DNA of 36,286 nucleotides, taken from IMG/VR virus record IMGVR_UViG_3300021182_000010, positions 1 to 36,286 of that record; one strand, written 5' to 3'. Under the pieces are notes generated by a model, which was not told the DNA's origin, did no database searches, and saw only the letters and a list, made by a program, of their open reading frames with translations. This DNA is from a virus. Below are positions 22,528-30,867 of this stretch, one piece after another (position 1 is the first letter of the stretch; each line of letters opens with the position of its first letter). The position numbers and the translations under genes were made by a program.

Positions 22528-23228
22528 TATGGCACCCCTACGGAACTACCAGTAAGGATACGTGAAAGCCAAGAGGAGGGGGGCGTAGAGGATTGCGTTA
22601 TTCCACTGTTTAACGGAGCAACTGCGCTCGGAGATTGCGGGGCAGGAATCGACACGTTAGACAGTTCCGATGTGACATGGAGAACCTGTTTCAGAGATAT
22701 CTCAACGATGAGCATGGTAGCGCCGCGCGTTGCGGAGCGCTGGTAACTGTACCGCTCAATTGTGCAGGCTCCATCTGATCCACTGTAAGAGGCATCCGGC
22801 GTGTATACGTTGTAAAGATTCGTCGAACTGCACGCATCATCTATCGCTTTAAGAAAAGCAATCTTCTCGCCTTCAGTCCCACTAAGAGCTAATACCACGA
22901 CCGGATTCGACGGCTGAAATACCTTATTGAAGCTCGCGAACGAAGCGCCTTGATTTGTGTTGTTGGCTTCAATTGGAAAACTGCTCACATTCATCGTGCG
23001 TGTGAATCCAAACGAGAGAACAGAAAGAGTCCCGCCTTCAGTCGGCGCATAGATCGGACGATTGGCTTGGGTGAAGATTCCCCACGGAAGCTCATTGGCG
23101 GCTTGATTGGGTGCAAGATTCTGGTCTGAGGCTATGCCGATATTGATGGCCGGTGAACCGGGAGCAGTGCGGGGAATTGCTGGAACCCCTGGATAGTTTG
23201 GCACGTCGGGATAGGGAATGAGGGTCAT
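22527..23228 (-). CDS. Dit-like baseplate protein
   Basis: The 233-residue protein has a Pro-rich N-terminus (PYPDVPNYPGVPAIPRTAPG) and a central beta domain (LSVLSFGFTRTMNVSSFPIE; NPVVVLALSGTEGEKIAFLK; RYSYQRSATRGATMLIVEIS). This matches Dit-like tail proteins. It follows the tape measure gene (ATGA overlap) and precedes the plug and hub genes. It likely forms the ring at the tail tip. The C-terminus is Ser/Pro-rich and low in complexity. Confidence 0.68.
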   Translation of the reverse strand: MTLIPYPDVPNYPGVPAIPRTAPGSPAINIGIASDQNLAPNQAANELPWGIFTQANRPIYAPTEGGTLSVLSFGFTRTMNVSSFPIEANNTNQGASFASFNKVFQPSNPVVVLALSGTEGEKIAFLKAIDDACSSTNLYNVYTPDASYSGSDGACTIERYSYQRSATRGATMLIVEISLKQVLHVTSELSNVSIPAPQSPSAVAPLNSGITQSSTPPSSWLSRILTGSSVGVP

Positions 23229-25051
23229 TGCAATCCTGCGTTCTGCTGCGTTAAGAGCGTACTCCAGTCCATACCACGAGCCATCGAAGGAGTCGCAGCA
23301 GACGAACCGAAAGGATTCTGCATGTTGATAGTTCCGATATTCGTCACTCGGCTATTATCTGTGCTGCTGCTGCTCGTGCTTGTGGAAGAACCCACCGACG
23401 CTGGCACAGAGGATGCGTTTGGAACTCCCTTCAGCAACGCGCTTGCCGAACCTGTCTGCCAGCGTGAGATAGTTTGTTCTGGGGAAAGACCCTTGTACCC
23501 CTTGCTGTCGAGCAGGGCATACATAGCCATGAATCCGGTCTGATCGTCAGGGAATGTTGCAACTTTCTTTCCGCCTTGCGCGAGGATATAGCCGGTTGCG
23601 CCGTGCGCTAATGCGAAATCTCCATACAAAATATCTCCGGGGTTGTGTGACTTCTGCGGGATATTCGCCTTGGCGTTGGAGTCGTAATGGGTTCCAGATC
23701 CAGAGGCGTTCGGGACGTAACCTCCACGCGAAGCGTAGAACCCTTCTGCCGTGGCGATCTGCTGTCCAATCTTTCTCTGTCCCGCGTTGTAGGCTACAAT
23801 CTGATGATTCGGATGTGCTTTATTGTAAGCCTCGATTGATTTCTGTTCAGCATGCGCCTGACCCTCCGCAGTAGTCATCGAAGGGTCTACTCCCATCGCT
23901 ATTGCCGCTTTGGATATCCACTTTCCGAGCCACTCCATCGCGTTCTGGATTTTGTCTCCAAGAGTCTTCCATGCGGCTGCGGCCTCAGAGATCATGTTCG
24001 TCCATGCGCTCCAATCGAAAAAGCTCTTTCCGCCTTCAGACCAAACCTCGTAATCCTGCCATAGAAGAAGAATCGCCGCTCCGAGCGCCGCAACTATGCC
24101 GATGACGACTAAAACCGGCCACGCTGCCGCAATAGCTCCGATTAGAGCCGTCCACGATGCGACTACTATGCCGAGACCTGTTCCAAGCGCAGCGATGCCA
24201 GCAAGACCCCCTGCGATGCCGGTAATAATGGCTACAATCTTCTCGTGGCGCTGCGCCCATGATCCAATCTCTTGCAGAAATCCAAGGAACTTCTCAAGCG
24301 CAGGCGTGGCCTTCTGAAGTAAGTCGTATCCAATTTTGACGATCTGCAATTCAAGGTCTGTAAATTCCCGCTTGAGACGAGCCGCCGAAGCCGCTTCTTT
24401 TTCAGACGGAGCAAACCCTTTTGTTCTTCCGATTGCCGACTGTACGGCTCCTGGGCCTTGAAGGATCAGGTTCAATATGTCTTCAGGTATCCCGCTAGCC
24501 ATGCCAAAACTGAAAGCGACTTTGCGGTCCATTCCAGCAAATCGCTTGGAAAGGTCCACCATGATCTGATCGAATGGCTGACGGAAGTTGATTCCCATAC
24601 GCGCAAAAAGGGGCAATAGTTGAGGCATCTTGCCCGTAAGCAACTCTCCAGGCATCGATGCAATGGTTCGCATGAAGTTCTGAACTGTTCCCTTACTGCC
24701 GCCCATCTCCTGCGCCGCTGCTCCCCACGCGAAGATTTTCTGTGTACTCATCTCCAGATTGCGTGAGAGGAAATAGAGTTGCGTATTCGTCTCTATCGTG
24801 TCTTTGACGAACGCGCGAACAGCCACAGTCCCACCGATGACGGCGAGAAAGGAGCCTAGTTTTCCAGATAAGGTAGTAAGCTCAGAAGCGGTATCTTTTG
24901 ATGCTTTTCCAATATCCTTAACGCCAGATTGAGTCTTTCCAGCGGCTTTTTCTAGTCCAGCCAGTTTATCTCGAACACCGGGGGCCTTGGCCTCTACGTC
25001 TTTGCTGTCTAGTCCGAGTTGCACGATAAGAGAGTCAATAATCGTCGGCAT
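23225..25051 (-). CDS. Tail tape measure protein with lysozyme-like domain
   Basis: The 608-residue protein sets tail length and is ejected with DNA. The N-terminal 250 residues are helical (TASELTTLSGKLGSFLAVIG; TIETNTQLYFLSRNLEMSTQ). Two hydrophobic segments follow (about 272-332: TGIAGGLAGIAALGTGLGIV and PVLVVIGIVAALGAAILLLW). The C-terminal part (about 430-560) has the pattern PGDILYGDFALAHGATGY ... DQTGFMAMYALLDSKGY, as in phage structural muramidase-like domains. I infer local peptidoglycan digestion on entry. The length is short for a tape measure, suggesting a short tail. Confidence 0.82.
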   Translation of the reverse strand: MPTIIDSLIVQLGLDSKDVEAKAPGVRDKLAGLEKAAGKTQSGVKDIGKASKDTASELTTLSGKLGSFLAVIGGTVAVRAFVKDTIETNTQLYFLSRNLEMSTQKIFAWGAAAQEMGGSKGTVQNFMRTIASMPGELLTGKMPQLLPLFARMGINFRQPFDQIMVDLSKRFAGMDRKVAFSFGMASGIPEDILNLILQGPGAVQSAIGRTKGFAPSEKEAASAARLKREFTDLELQIVKIGYDLLQKATPALEKFLGFLQEIGSWAQRHEKIVAIITGIAGGLAGIAALGTGLGIVVASWTALIGAIAAAWPVLVVIGIVAALGAAILLLWQDYEVWSEGGKSFFDWSAWTNMISEAAAAWKTLGDKIQNAMEWLGKWISKAAIAMGVDPSMTTAEGQAHAEQKSIEAYNKAHPNHQIVAYNAGQRKIGQQIATAEGFYASRGGYVPNASGSGTHYDSNAKANIPQKSHNPGDILYGDFALAHGATGYILAQGGKKVATFPDDQTGFMAMYALLDSKGYKGLSPEQTISRWQTGSASALLKGVPNASSVPASVGSSTSTSSSSTDNSRVTNIGTINMQNPFGSSAATPSMARGMDWSTLLTQQNAGLQ

Positions 25052-25054
25052 GGT

Positions 25055-25264
25055 CTACTCCCTTTCGTTCGCTGCGTCTACCGCGATGATTTCGAGCAGG
25101 TTGTGTGCGTCCTCCTCGCCGTAGACCGTTTGTAGCTCGTGCAACGTGGCCAGACGCCTCCCTACTATGATCCCGATGATCCTTGGGACGTTGGAGTATT
25201 CGGCTTGCGCCTTGCCGCCGCTAGCGTGCTGCCGAGGGATTCCGAGAGACCGGCGGCGAGAGAA
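25055..25264 (-). CDS. Frameshift extension of the tail assembly chaperone
   Basis: A -1 frame open region overlaps the end of the 25165-25653 gene and runs 110 bases beyond its stop. It has no convincing start of its own. The C-terminal part (NVPRIIGIIVGRRLATLHEL, then YGEEDAHNLLEIIAVDAANE) resembles the T part of G/GT chaperone pairs. A run of five Ts (complement of 25263-25267) read GAT TTT TCT offers a slip of one base back, giving a product of 130 + 69 residues. The exact slip site is inferred. Confidence 0.6.
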   Translation of the reverse strand, partial: FSRRRSLGIPRQHASGGKAQAEYSNVPRIIGIIVGRRLATLHELQTVYGEEDAHNLLEIIAVDAANERE

Positions 25265-25653
25265 AAATCCAGGTGAAGTTTCAGCACCTCCCACTTCAAC
25301 ATGAGTAGCGTCTTCACTTCCTCAATCTGGCTTTCAAACAATGGATATCCGATCTTTACCTGTGGCTTCTGTGGAGTAGGAATAAACTCGATGCACTCCA
25401 TCAGTTCGGCTAGCAATGGGCGCATCTGTTCTGCGTTGATTGCGAACAACTTCTTGAGCCCGATCTCAGCCAAAGCAGCCATGCCAAGCTGAATAGCGCC
25501 GTCTGGAATCTCCACGTTAGCCGCTCCAAGAGCAAGCATGACGCGAATAGCCCAGTCTTCCGCTTTCGTAGCAGGCATCTCCGTAAGCAGGAAATTCTTT
25601 CCCTTATCGCGCCCCTCTGAGTCAACTACATACGTGCTTGTCTTTCGCGCCAT
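25165..25653 (-). CDS. Tail assembly chaperone (G-like)
   Basis: The 162-residue protein (MARKTSTYVVDSEGRDKGKN ...) lies directly between the tube and tape measure genes, where tail assembly chaperones are always encoded. It has a mixed N-terminal domain (FLLTEMPATKAEDWAIRVML) and a helical part (EVKTLLMLKWEVLKLHLDF). The C-terminal residues in this frame (RRKPNTPTSQGSSGS) are low-complexity, as expected when the functional C-terminus comes from another frame. It helps build the tail around the tape measure and is not part of the virion. Confidence 0.72.
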   Translation of the reverse strand: MARKTSTYVVDSEGRDKGKNFLLTEMPATKAEDWAIRVMLALGAANVEIPDGAIQLGMAALAEIGLKKLFAINAEQMRPLLAELMECIEFIPTPQKPQVKIGYPLFESQIEEVKTLLMLKWEVLKLHLDFSLAAGLSESLGSTLAAARRKPNTPTSQGSSGS

Positions 25654-25662
25654 GCTTCCTCA

Positions 25663-26127
25663 CTAGATCACGCTGGGTTGGATGCTGCCCCAATTGATTG
25701 AGAACTCGCGGGCAGTGAGAACCTTTCCAGCCGATGCCACTGCGTTGTAATCCTCCAGCGTTCCCTTGTTGCAGACGTAGGATTCGCCTGTCGCAGGAAG
25801 GTCAATGGTCGCTGAAAGATAGTACACATCGCGTGCGGCCCGCTGCGCAGCGAAGATCGATTCAAATATCTGCACGCTCGGTGAGTCGGCCTGGAAGGAG
25901 AACGTCTGTTTGACAGCGTTGAATACGAGCCCCGCCGTCTTGCGTCCATCCACGCCGATTTGGGTTTCCGTAACGACTTGCGCAGCCGTGTCCCACGCCT
26001 TGTCAGTTGAGTACCCTTGAAGTTGCACAGGCGTTGTGAACAGTCCTGCAACCGTCAAACTGACTACCGAATTCGCAGAGGTGATGGTACTTGCACCACC
26101 TGTAATCGCGTTCGTGAATGCTCCCAT
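25663..26127 (-). CDS. Tail tube protein
   Basis: The 154-residue protein is beta-rich: NSVVSLTVAGLFTTPVQLQG, then KTAGLVFNAVKQTFSFQAD, then YYLSATIDLPATGESYVCN and the ending REFSINWGSIQ. Length, composition and position (between sheath and chaperone) fit the inner tail tube of a contractile tail. It is made in many copies. I saw no other candidate. Confidence 0.75.
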   Translation of the reverse strand: MGAFTNAITGGASTITSANSVVSLTVAGLFTTPVQLQGYSTDKAWDTAAQVVTETQIGVDGRKTAGLVFNAVKQTFSFQADSPSVQIFESIFAAQRAARDVYYLSATIDLPATGESYVCNKGTLEDYNAVASAGKVLTAREFSINWGSIQPSVI

Positions 26128-26137
26128 AAATCACCTC

Positions 26138-27694
26138 TTAGAGAATGTCGATGCTTGCCATGCTGAACTGTTGAATCGCTCCACCGTCGGTATACCAGAG
26201 ATTGATAATCGGAGTCTGCCGACCGTTGCGGGCCTGTGCCCCCGGATCGAGGATTTGCAGGTAGTAGCCGTTCGACTGAATCACTCCCGCCACACTCCTG
26301 CCAGCCGCTTGGTTGACTGCTGCCGCCTGCGTTGAGGAAAGAGTAACTCCAGTCTGAACCACTCCTGCGTTCAAAGCGTTGTTAATGGGACCGTCAAAGT
26401 TCTGATTTCCATTCGCTGTGGGCTGGCCGACAAGCGCAGAGCGAACCATGCCATAGCCCTGCGGATCGTAGGGAATGTCATTGATGGTCGTGTAGAGGGT
26501 GAGCAGAGCGAGTTGAAGTTGCGCACTCAACCAGATCTGATTCACATACTGATCTACCCACGGAAACTTACCTGGCATGTTACCGTTCGAGAAGAACGTG
26601 AACCCGGAGTTGCGCGATGCGAATGACCCGTAGCAACTGTATCCGTTCGCAAGAAGATTCGTGTAAGTCTGGAGGCTTGCGCACGTAGGCGTAACAGCAG
26701 CCGACTGCGCTGACTTGCCAGCAAGCGTGATGCGCCCGTTTGTCTGCGAGTAGTTGATAGAAGCAATCATGCCTTGCACAAATGCCGCTGCGTTCATCGT
26801 CAGAGGGCCGAGTGGTCCAATAGAAGGATCACCTCCGATGCACATTACCCCATCAATGTGATTGGTCTTGGCCCACACTCCAAAGGTTCCTGCCCCTCCG
26901 CTTATACTGGCGTTGGCATCGCTGTCCCACATGACCGCGAGATACTCGTCTTCCGTCTCACTGAACCACGCTGCGAATAGTTTCTTGTCGGAAAGTGATG
27001 GCTCAACAAGATAGCTCATCGTGGCCCAGTTCTGTGAAACTGCGGTGACGGCGTTCATCACGCTTGACGGAGTTGCCAGTGCAACACCCTGAGATGTCAC
27101 TCCGCCGGCTGCGGCAGTAACCAAAAGGTTCTGAGCAAGGGTTCCGGTTGCGTATGTAATCGTTGATCCAGTGCCAGTAGTGGTGCTGGTGAAAACGAAT
27201 TGGCTGTGAACAGAATCCCACGTCACTGTCGGCTTTCCAGCGCCAGTGAATGCAGCAGCGATTGCCGTAGCCATCAGGCTTTGAGTTGCAACTCCCGTTA
27301 GGCTGATCGAAGACGATGTGTAGGTGGTACCGTCAACTGTCAGGATCAGCGTTCCGGTAAGCGCCTGCATCTCTGCCAGCGAGTAGTTTGCAAAACTCCC
27401 AGATCGCAGAGTTGCTGCTGTTGCAGTTGTCGAATTGTAAAGCGCAAACAGGATCGACGATGGAAGTTTAGTACCGTTAACCATGCCGGCGAAGTAGATC
27501 GAAGCGTAGGCAAACTCGTCTGACGATGGCCCGAAGAAGTCAGATACGGCCTGTGCGCTGGCAAAGCTTAGAGCCTCGCCCGATGGAACAAGCACGTTTG
27601 GCGTCAAGACAAGGCCGTTCATCACCAGACCGTTTCCGCCTGGGCTCAGTACGCCGGGAATTACGTTTGCGATAACACTCGCCGGAATAGTCAT
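26138..27694 (-). CDS. Tail sheath protein (DUF3383)
   Basis: The 518-residue protein matches the DUF3383 sheath family: ALSFASAQAVSDFFGPSSDE, FAYASIYFAGMVNG, then a beta-rich insert (about 95-205) and the region NAAAFVQGMIASINYSQTNG. The C-terminal domain holds PWVDQYVNQIWLSAQLQLAL and GRQTPIINLWYTDGGAIQQF. Its length is normal for the family. The sheath contracts to drive the tube into the host, so this gene marks the phage as a myovirus. Confidence 0.9.
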   Translation of the reverse strand: MTIPASVIANVIPGVLSPGGNGLVMNGLVLTPNVLVPSGEALSFASAQAVSDFFGPSSDEFAYASIYFAGMVNGTKLPSSILFALYNSTTATAATLRSGSFANYSLAEMQALTGTLILTVDGTTYTSSSISLTGVATQSLMATAIAAAFTGAGKPTVTWDSVHSQFVFTSTTTGTGSTITYATGTLAQNLLVTAAAGGVTSQGVALATPSSVMNAVTAVSQNWATMSYLVEPSLSDKKLFAAWFSETEDEYLAVMWDSDANASISGGAGTFGVWAKTNHIDGVMCIGGDPSIGPLGPLTMNAAAFVQGMIASINYSQTNGRITLAGKSAQSAAVTPTCASLQTYTNLLANGYSCYGSFASRNSGFTFFSNGNMPGKFPWVDQYVNQIWLSAQLQLALLTLYTTINDIPYDPQGYGMVRSALVGQPTANGNQNFDGPINNALNAGVVQTGVTLSSTQAAAVNQAAGRSVAGVIQSNGYYLQILDPGAQARNGRQTPIINLWYTDGGAIQQFSMASIDIL

Positions 27695-27706
27695 TTCTGT
27701 TGCTCC

Positions 27707-28228
27707 TTATGCGTTCGCATCGTCGAGGATGTTCATGCTTAAAACGTTCGCCGACTGTTCAGGTACGATCACAATCGGATTGTACTGCAATGCCATCGTC
27801 AGAACCCATCTGCGAAGATATTGCTCTTCGCCTGTGATGAGCGGGGCCTCGCGTCCATCATCGCAATAAAGAGGGGCGATGCCAACAGGAAACTGCGCAA
27901 CCGTGTAGGGAGTACGCCAAACTGTCTTGATCGCCGCGCACCAATCGCCCGACTCTTCCCCGTAAAAGTCCGCTTGGATAGTCAGACGTTTCGGCCCGAT
28001 GATGTCGCGCTGGAAGTTCGTTCCGTCATACCATTGGCGCGGAGTCTCTAAATCCGAGCTTCCAATCTCAGTCAGTTCAACAAAACCACCTGTCGGCATA
28101 GACACGCGGTTAACTTGGGAGCGAATGACCTGCGCTGGCTCGACAAAGGGAGTAATGAAGGCTCCGAGTGCGTCAAAAACAGTGTCGAGCGCGATAGACG
28201 GAACGTATTGGACCGGAGTTGTGCTCAT
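27707..28228 (-). CDS. LIC_12616-like neck/tail terminator protein
   Basis: I chose the ATG at 28228 (MSTTPVQYVPSI) because GGAAGAG lies just upstream; the longer frame is a shadow of the next gene. The 173-residue product has the family layout: SIALDTVFDALGAFITPFVE, QVNRVSMPTGGFVELTEIG, then FQRDIIGPKRLTIQADFYGE and RRWVLTMALQYNP. The gene lies next to the DUF3383 sheath, as is usual for this family. It likely caps the tail tube and joins it to the head connector. Confidence 0.75.
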   Translation of the reverse strand: MSTTPVQYVPSIALDTVFDALGAFITPFVEPAQVIRSQVNRVSMPTGGFVELTEIGSSDLETPRQWYDGTNFQRDIIGPKRLTIQADFYGEESGDWCAAIKTVWRTPYTVAQFPVGIAPLYCDDGREAPLITGEEQYLRRWVLTMALQYNPIVIVPEQSANVLSMNILDDANA

Positions 28229-28229
28229 G

Positions 28230-28751
28230 CTAGCTCTTCCTGAACCACGACGTTCCGCTCCAGATAAATGAGCGGGCTGTGTTAGCTGCAATCACATCGC
28301 TAGTCCCATCTGCTACATGGCTTGTCGATACAGCAGCAAACGTAATCGAATAGGCAGAATTGTTGAGAACGGTCTGAGTCTGACCTGTGACCGTTCCAGA
28401 AGTAAGGATTACTCCCGTTACTGCGGCTGTGGGAGCTACTATTGTTACCGGATTGGTTATCGCGATAGTGCCGCCTGTCGCGAGAGATGACGAACTGCTC
28501 GCAGTTTCCGCGTATCCTTTGGTAAAGGTTTGGATTGCTGTAAAGGAATTTGCCGCCAGAGACGCGCCGACCTGAATCCACGCCTTTCCTGATCCGGGCA
28601 ATCCATATCCAGCAGTTCCAGACCCCTGATCCATGTAAAGCATCTGCGTATCAGTGGTATAGGCAAGCACACCCACGCTGCCCGTCGAAGCGAGCGTGGA
28701 AAGGCTCGTCGATGTACCACGATACGATTTGATTGCGACGTTCATCGACAT
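28230..28751 (-). CDS. Fibre-like protein A with an Mtd-N-like module
   Basis: Residues 1-63 closely match the N-terminus of the adjacent protein B (41 of 63 identical by eye, no gaps): YRGTSTSLSTLASTGSVGVL, then DQGSGTAGYG and PGSGKAWI. The pattern (RGT, then a G-x-L turn and D-x-G) resembles the N-terminal domain of Mtd-type tropism determinants. The remainder (about 64-173) differs: Ser/Thr/Val-rich beta structure (TGVILTSGTVTGQTQTVLNN) ending SFIWSGTSWFRKS. It may be a fibre, a whisker or a decoration. The start overlaps the next stop by one base (TAATG). Confidence 0.65.
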   Translation of the reverse strand: MSMNVAIKSYRGTSTSLSTLASTGSVGVLAYTTDTQMLYMDQGSGTAGYGLPGSGKAWIQVGASLAANSFTAIQTFTKGYAETASSSSSLATGGTIAITNPVTIVAPTAAVTGVILTSGTVTGQTQTVLNNSAYSITFAAVSTSHVADGTSDVIAANTARSFIWSGTSWFRKS

Positions 28752-29335
28752 TAGAATGTTCCGCTATCAATGGATGTGAGGTTCGACCCCGCTCCGATGG
28801 TGGTAGGAAGTTGGGCCGATGTTATGGTTCCGGTCAAGGATGAAAGCGCTGGCACTTGAGCCGCCGTTGCTGAACCGCTGAGATTGCTGAAGGCTGGTTG
28901 ACTCAGGTGTTGAGTTCCGCCTGTGTCGATGTAGCTTACCCAGTCATTTGAGGTCGCTGAAGAGAGCCCGGTAACTCCCGTGATCGAGGCATCTGGCGAT
29001 ATGGCGGTCCAATTCCCTGCCGTGCTCGCGGGAAATGCCGTCAGAATGAAAATCTGATGGGTGTCCGTTCTGTCGCAAAGATCGCCGACTTGCGCCGACA
29101 ATCCGATCATTGCCGCAGATGATGCTGCGGTGAAAAAAGCATTTGCTGCGGCTGTTTTGATCCACGCCTTGCCAGACCCGGGCACTCCATATCCGGGCGT
29201 TCCGGTTCCCTGATCGACAAATAGCTCCATGCTGTCTGTTGTCCAAGCCAGCACTCCTACCTTCCCTGTTGAGGCGAGGCTGCTCAATCCTGCAAGTGTT
29301 CCGCGATAGAGTTCAACAGCTATGTTCACGCTCAT
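28751..29335 (-). CDS. Fibre-like protein B with an Mtd-N-like module
   Basis: The 194-residue protein shares its first 63 residues with protein A, at about 65% identity (YRGTLAGLSSLASTGKVGVL; DQGTGTPGYG; PGSGKAWI). The middle (VGDLCDRTDTHQIFILTA, then NWTAISPDASITGVTGLSSA) and the C-terminus (SNLSGSATAAQVPALSSLTG) are typical fibre shaft sequence and are unrelated to A. The gene overlaps its upstream neighbour by four bases. The pair probably arose by tandem duplication with replacement of the distal part. Confidence 0.65.
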   Translation of the reverse strand: MSVNIAVELYRGTLAGLSSLASTGKVGVLAWTTDSMELFVDQGTGTPGYGVPGSGKAWIKTAAANAFFTAASSAAMIGLSAQVGDLCDRTDTHQIFILTAFPASTAGNWTAISPDASITGVTGLSSATSNDWVSYIDTGGTQHLSQPAFSNLSGSATAAQVPALSSLTGTITSAQLPTTIGAGSNLTSIDSGTF

Positions 29336-29748
29336 GAGAAATTGCCCCCATCTACAAGGTTCGTGACTACTTCAGTCCGAGCAATATCCTGCAACTGTAT
29401 GGCGGCGCGGGTCCACAGAGGCCATTGTTCAAGAACTGCGACAGTGAGCCAAGTCTGACCGCCAAACACAACCAAATCTCCGCCCTGTGAGTTCACTCGG
29501 ACAACTGCGTTGAGCGGCCCCCGAAGGATGATCGACTTCGTTGCGTTCTGGATATTAAGACCGTCAAGATGGCGAAGATCCGCAGCAGTAAGTGCCTGCA
29601 CCTGGGCGAATCCTGTAACTGCATCGGCATAGCTTGGAATCTGCTTCAGACCTGTTCCGATGGTATAACCTGTCGAGGCCTGCACGGTGACAGAGATATT
29701 CGGGTTCACCGTGTCGGTAACCGAGTTGGCAAGCGAACGCAAATCCAT
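29332..29748 (-). CDS. Hypothetical structural protein, 138 aa
   Basis: The ATG at 29748 shares one base with the upstream stop (TGATG) and is preferred to a TTG one codon earlier. The product (MDLRSLANSVTDTVNPNISV ...) is beta-rich (ISVTVQASTGYTIGTGLKQI; NAVVRVNSQGGDLVVFGGQT). It lies between the gp10-like and fibre-like genes and is likely a tail or neck component. A similar gene often occurs in this position; I cannot name the family. Confidence 0.65.
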   Translation of the reverse strand: MDLRSLANSVTDTVNPNISVTVQASTGYTIGTGLKQIPSYADAVTGFAQVQALTAADLRHLDGLNIQNATKSIILRGPLNAVVRVNSQGGDLVVFGGQTWLTVAVLEQWPLWTRAAIQLQDIARTEVVTNLVDGGNFS

Positions 29749-30269
29749 CAATCGGCCACCTTGTAAGTCGTAGCCTGCAACATCTGTCCAGTGTTGATCA
29801 GCGGCTTTGCCTGAGTTCCAGACGCAACAGGAGCGCCCGCTGCCACTTCCTGCTGTGCCCGCACTACGTCACGAGCACGGATGTTCTGTGGGTTGCTTCC
29901 AAACTTCAACCGCAACCGGAGAGTAGTGCGAGAGAGCGGAGGAGCTGTCAGATCGATGATGCTTTGCTTGAGAGCGCCTTCGATCTCCTCGCCCATGAAA
30001 GCCAGTGTCCTGTGCCCGTTCATCTTGGAACGCTTCAGTTCTCCGGCCATCATCTGAGGCCAATTGGGAGACTCGTTTGAAACCATTGTGCGGAAGAATG
30101 GACGAGGCGGGGCGGGGAAACGGCCTTTGTGACCGAACTCATTCCAGAACGCGATAGGAGCCTGATCGCTGTCGATGAATCCAACCTTGACAGAACCGCT
30201 GGCCTGCTTTGCCAAGTCGAGGAGTTTGGCTGTTACCGCGTCGCTCATCTTTATGCTTCGGGTAGCCAT
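29748..30269 (-). CDS. HK97 gp10-like neck/tail-completion protein
   Basis: The 173-residue protein has VKVGFIDSDQAPIAFWNEFG, then APPRPFFRTMVSNE, then helical EEIEGALKQSIIDLTAPPLS and the ending KPLINTGQMLQATTYKV. The WNEFG and PPRPFFR motifs and the final LINTGQ are hallmarks of the HK97-gp10/Mu-gpG-like family. It joins head to tail during assembly. It overlaps its upstream neighbour by 19 bases. Confidence 0.82.
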   Translation of the reverse strand: MATRSIKMSDAVTAKLLDLAKQASGSVKVGFIDSDQAPIAFWNEFGHKGRFPAPPRPFFRTMVSNESPNWPQMMAGELKRSKMNGHRTLAFMGEEIEGALKQSIIDLTAPPLSRTTLRLRLKFGSNPQNIRARDVVRAQQEVAAGAPVASGTQAKPLINTGQMLQATTYKVAD

Positions 30270-30406
30270 ATTAGAACCTGATCCTCGAAAATCCCATCAC
30301 ATGAAACCTTGACCGCCGAAACCGTTGGCAACTCCAATTCCCCGTCTTCGATTCTCTCCAAGTCCCGCTCCAACTCAGAAGCGTCGATGGAAAGCACGAC
30401 CGTCAT
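30251..30406 (-). CDS. Small hypothetical protein, 51 aa
   Basis: I chose the ATG at 30406 because it overlaps the upstream stop by ATGA; an ATG at 30427 has GGGG seven bases upstream and would add seven residues. The product (MTVVLSIDASELERDLERIE ... EDQVLIWLPEA) is acidic. It lies between DUF4054 and gp10-like genes. No function was recognised. Confidence 0.55.
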   Translation of the reverse strand: MTVVLSIDASELERDLERIEDGELELPTVSAVKVSCDGIFEDQVLIWLPEA

Positions 30407-30867
30407 TGGATCGGCGTCCGTCGCCATCCTGCATCCCCTACCCCTAAGAACCCTTCGACGCGCGTTGGGTTGGCAAAATACTTCATCCCGCGATAACTGG
30501 TAGTCGCCTGCCAGAAAGCGGCCCCATACTGCGATTGCTGAAACCATGCGCCACTTCCAGGCGTTGCGGGAGTGTAGTCGAAGGAAGCGCCCACCGCGCC
30601 CTCATTGGCAGAGCTTACACGCCCTACAGGCCGAGGCTGGCCATCTGCATTGAGCAACCCGCTCAGGAACGCGATATGAGCCGTGATCATGTTCAGGAGT
30701 GTGCCGCGCAGGGTCACGTCCTGAACCACGCTGCAATCCGTGTTATTGAGGTACAATCCAGCCTCCGCGAACATCGACGCGAAAAGCGCCGGATTCGCAT
30801 TATAGGCCGCTGTGAACTCTGGATAGCGGCCTATAAAAAGAGTCGGGTTGAAGGTTGCAACACTCAT
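30403..30867 (-). CDS. DUF4054 head-tail connector protein
   Basis: The 154-residue protein has the DUF4054 signature: RYPEFTAAYNANPALFASMF, AGLYLNNTDCSVVQD, then TLLNMITAHIAFLSGLLNAD and a Gly-rich C-terminus (GSGAWFQQSQYGAAFWQATT). Members act as adaptors between portal and tail. Its position after the capsid gene fits. It shares one base with the upstream stop. Confidence 0.85.
   Translation of the reverse strand: MSVATFNPTLFIGRYPEFTAAYNANPALFASMFAEAGLYLNNTDCSVVQDVTLRGTLLNMITAHIAFLSGLLNADGQPRPVGRVSSANEGAVGASFDYTPATPGSGAWFQQSQYGAAFWQATTSYRGMKYFANPTRVEGFLGVGDAGWRRTPIQ

Noticed and set aside
21432-22565. + strand open frame of 377 codons opposite the hub and plug genes
   Set aside because: Opposite well-supported baseplate genes, Arg-rich with no recognisable domain; a shadow.
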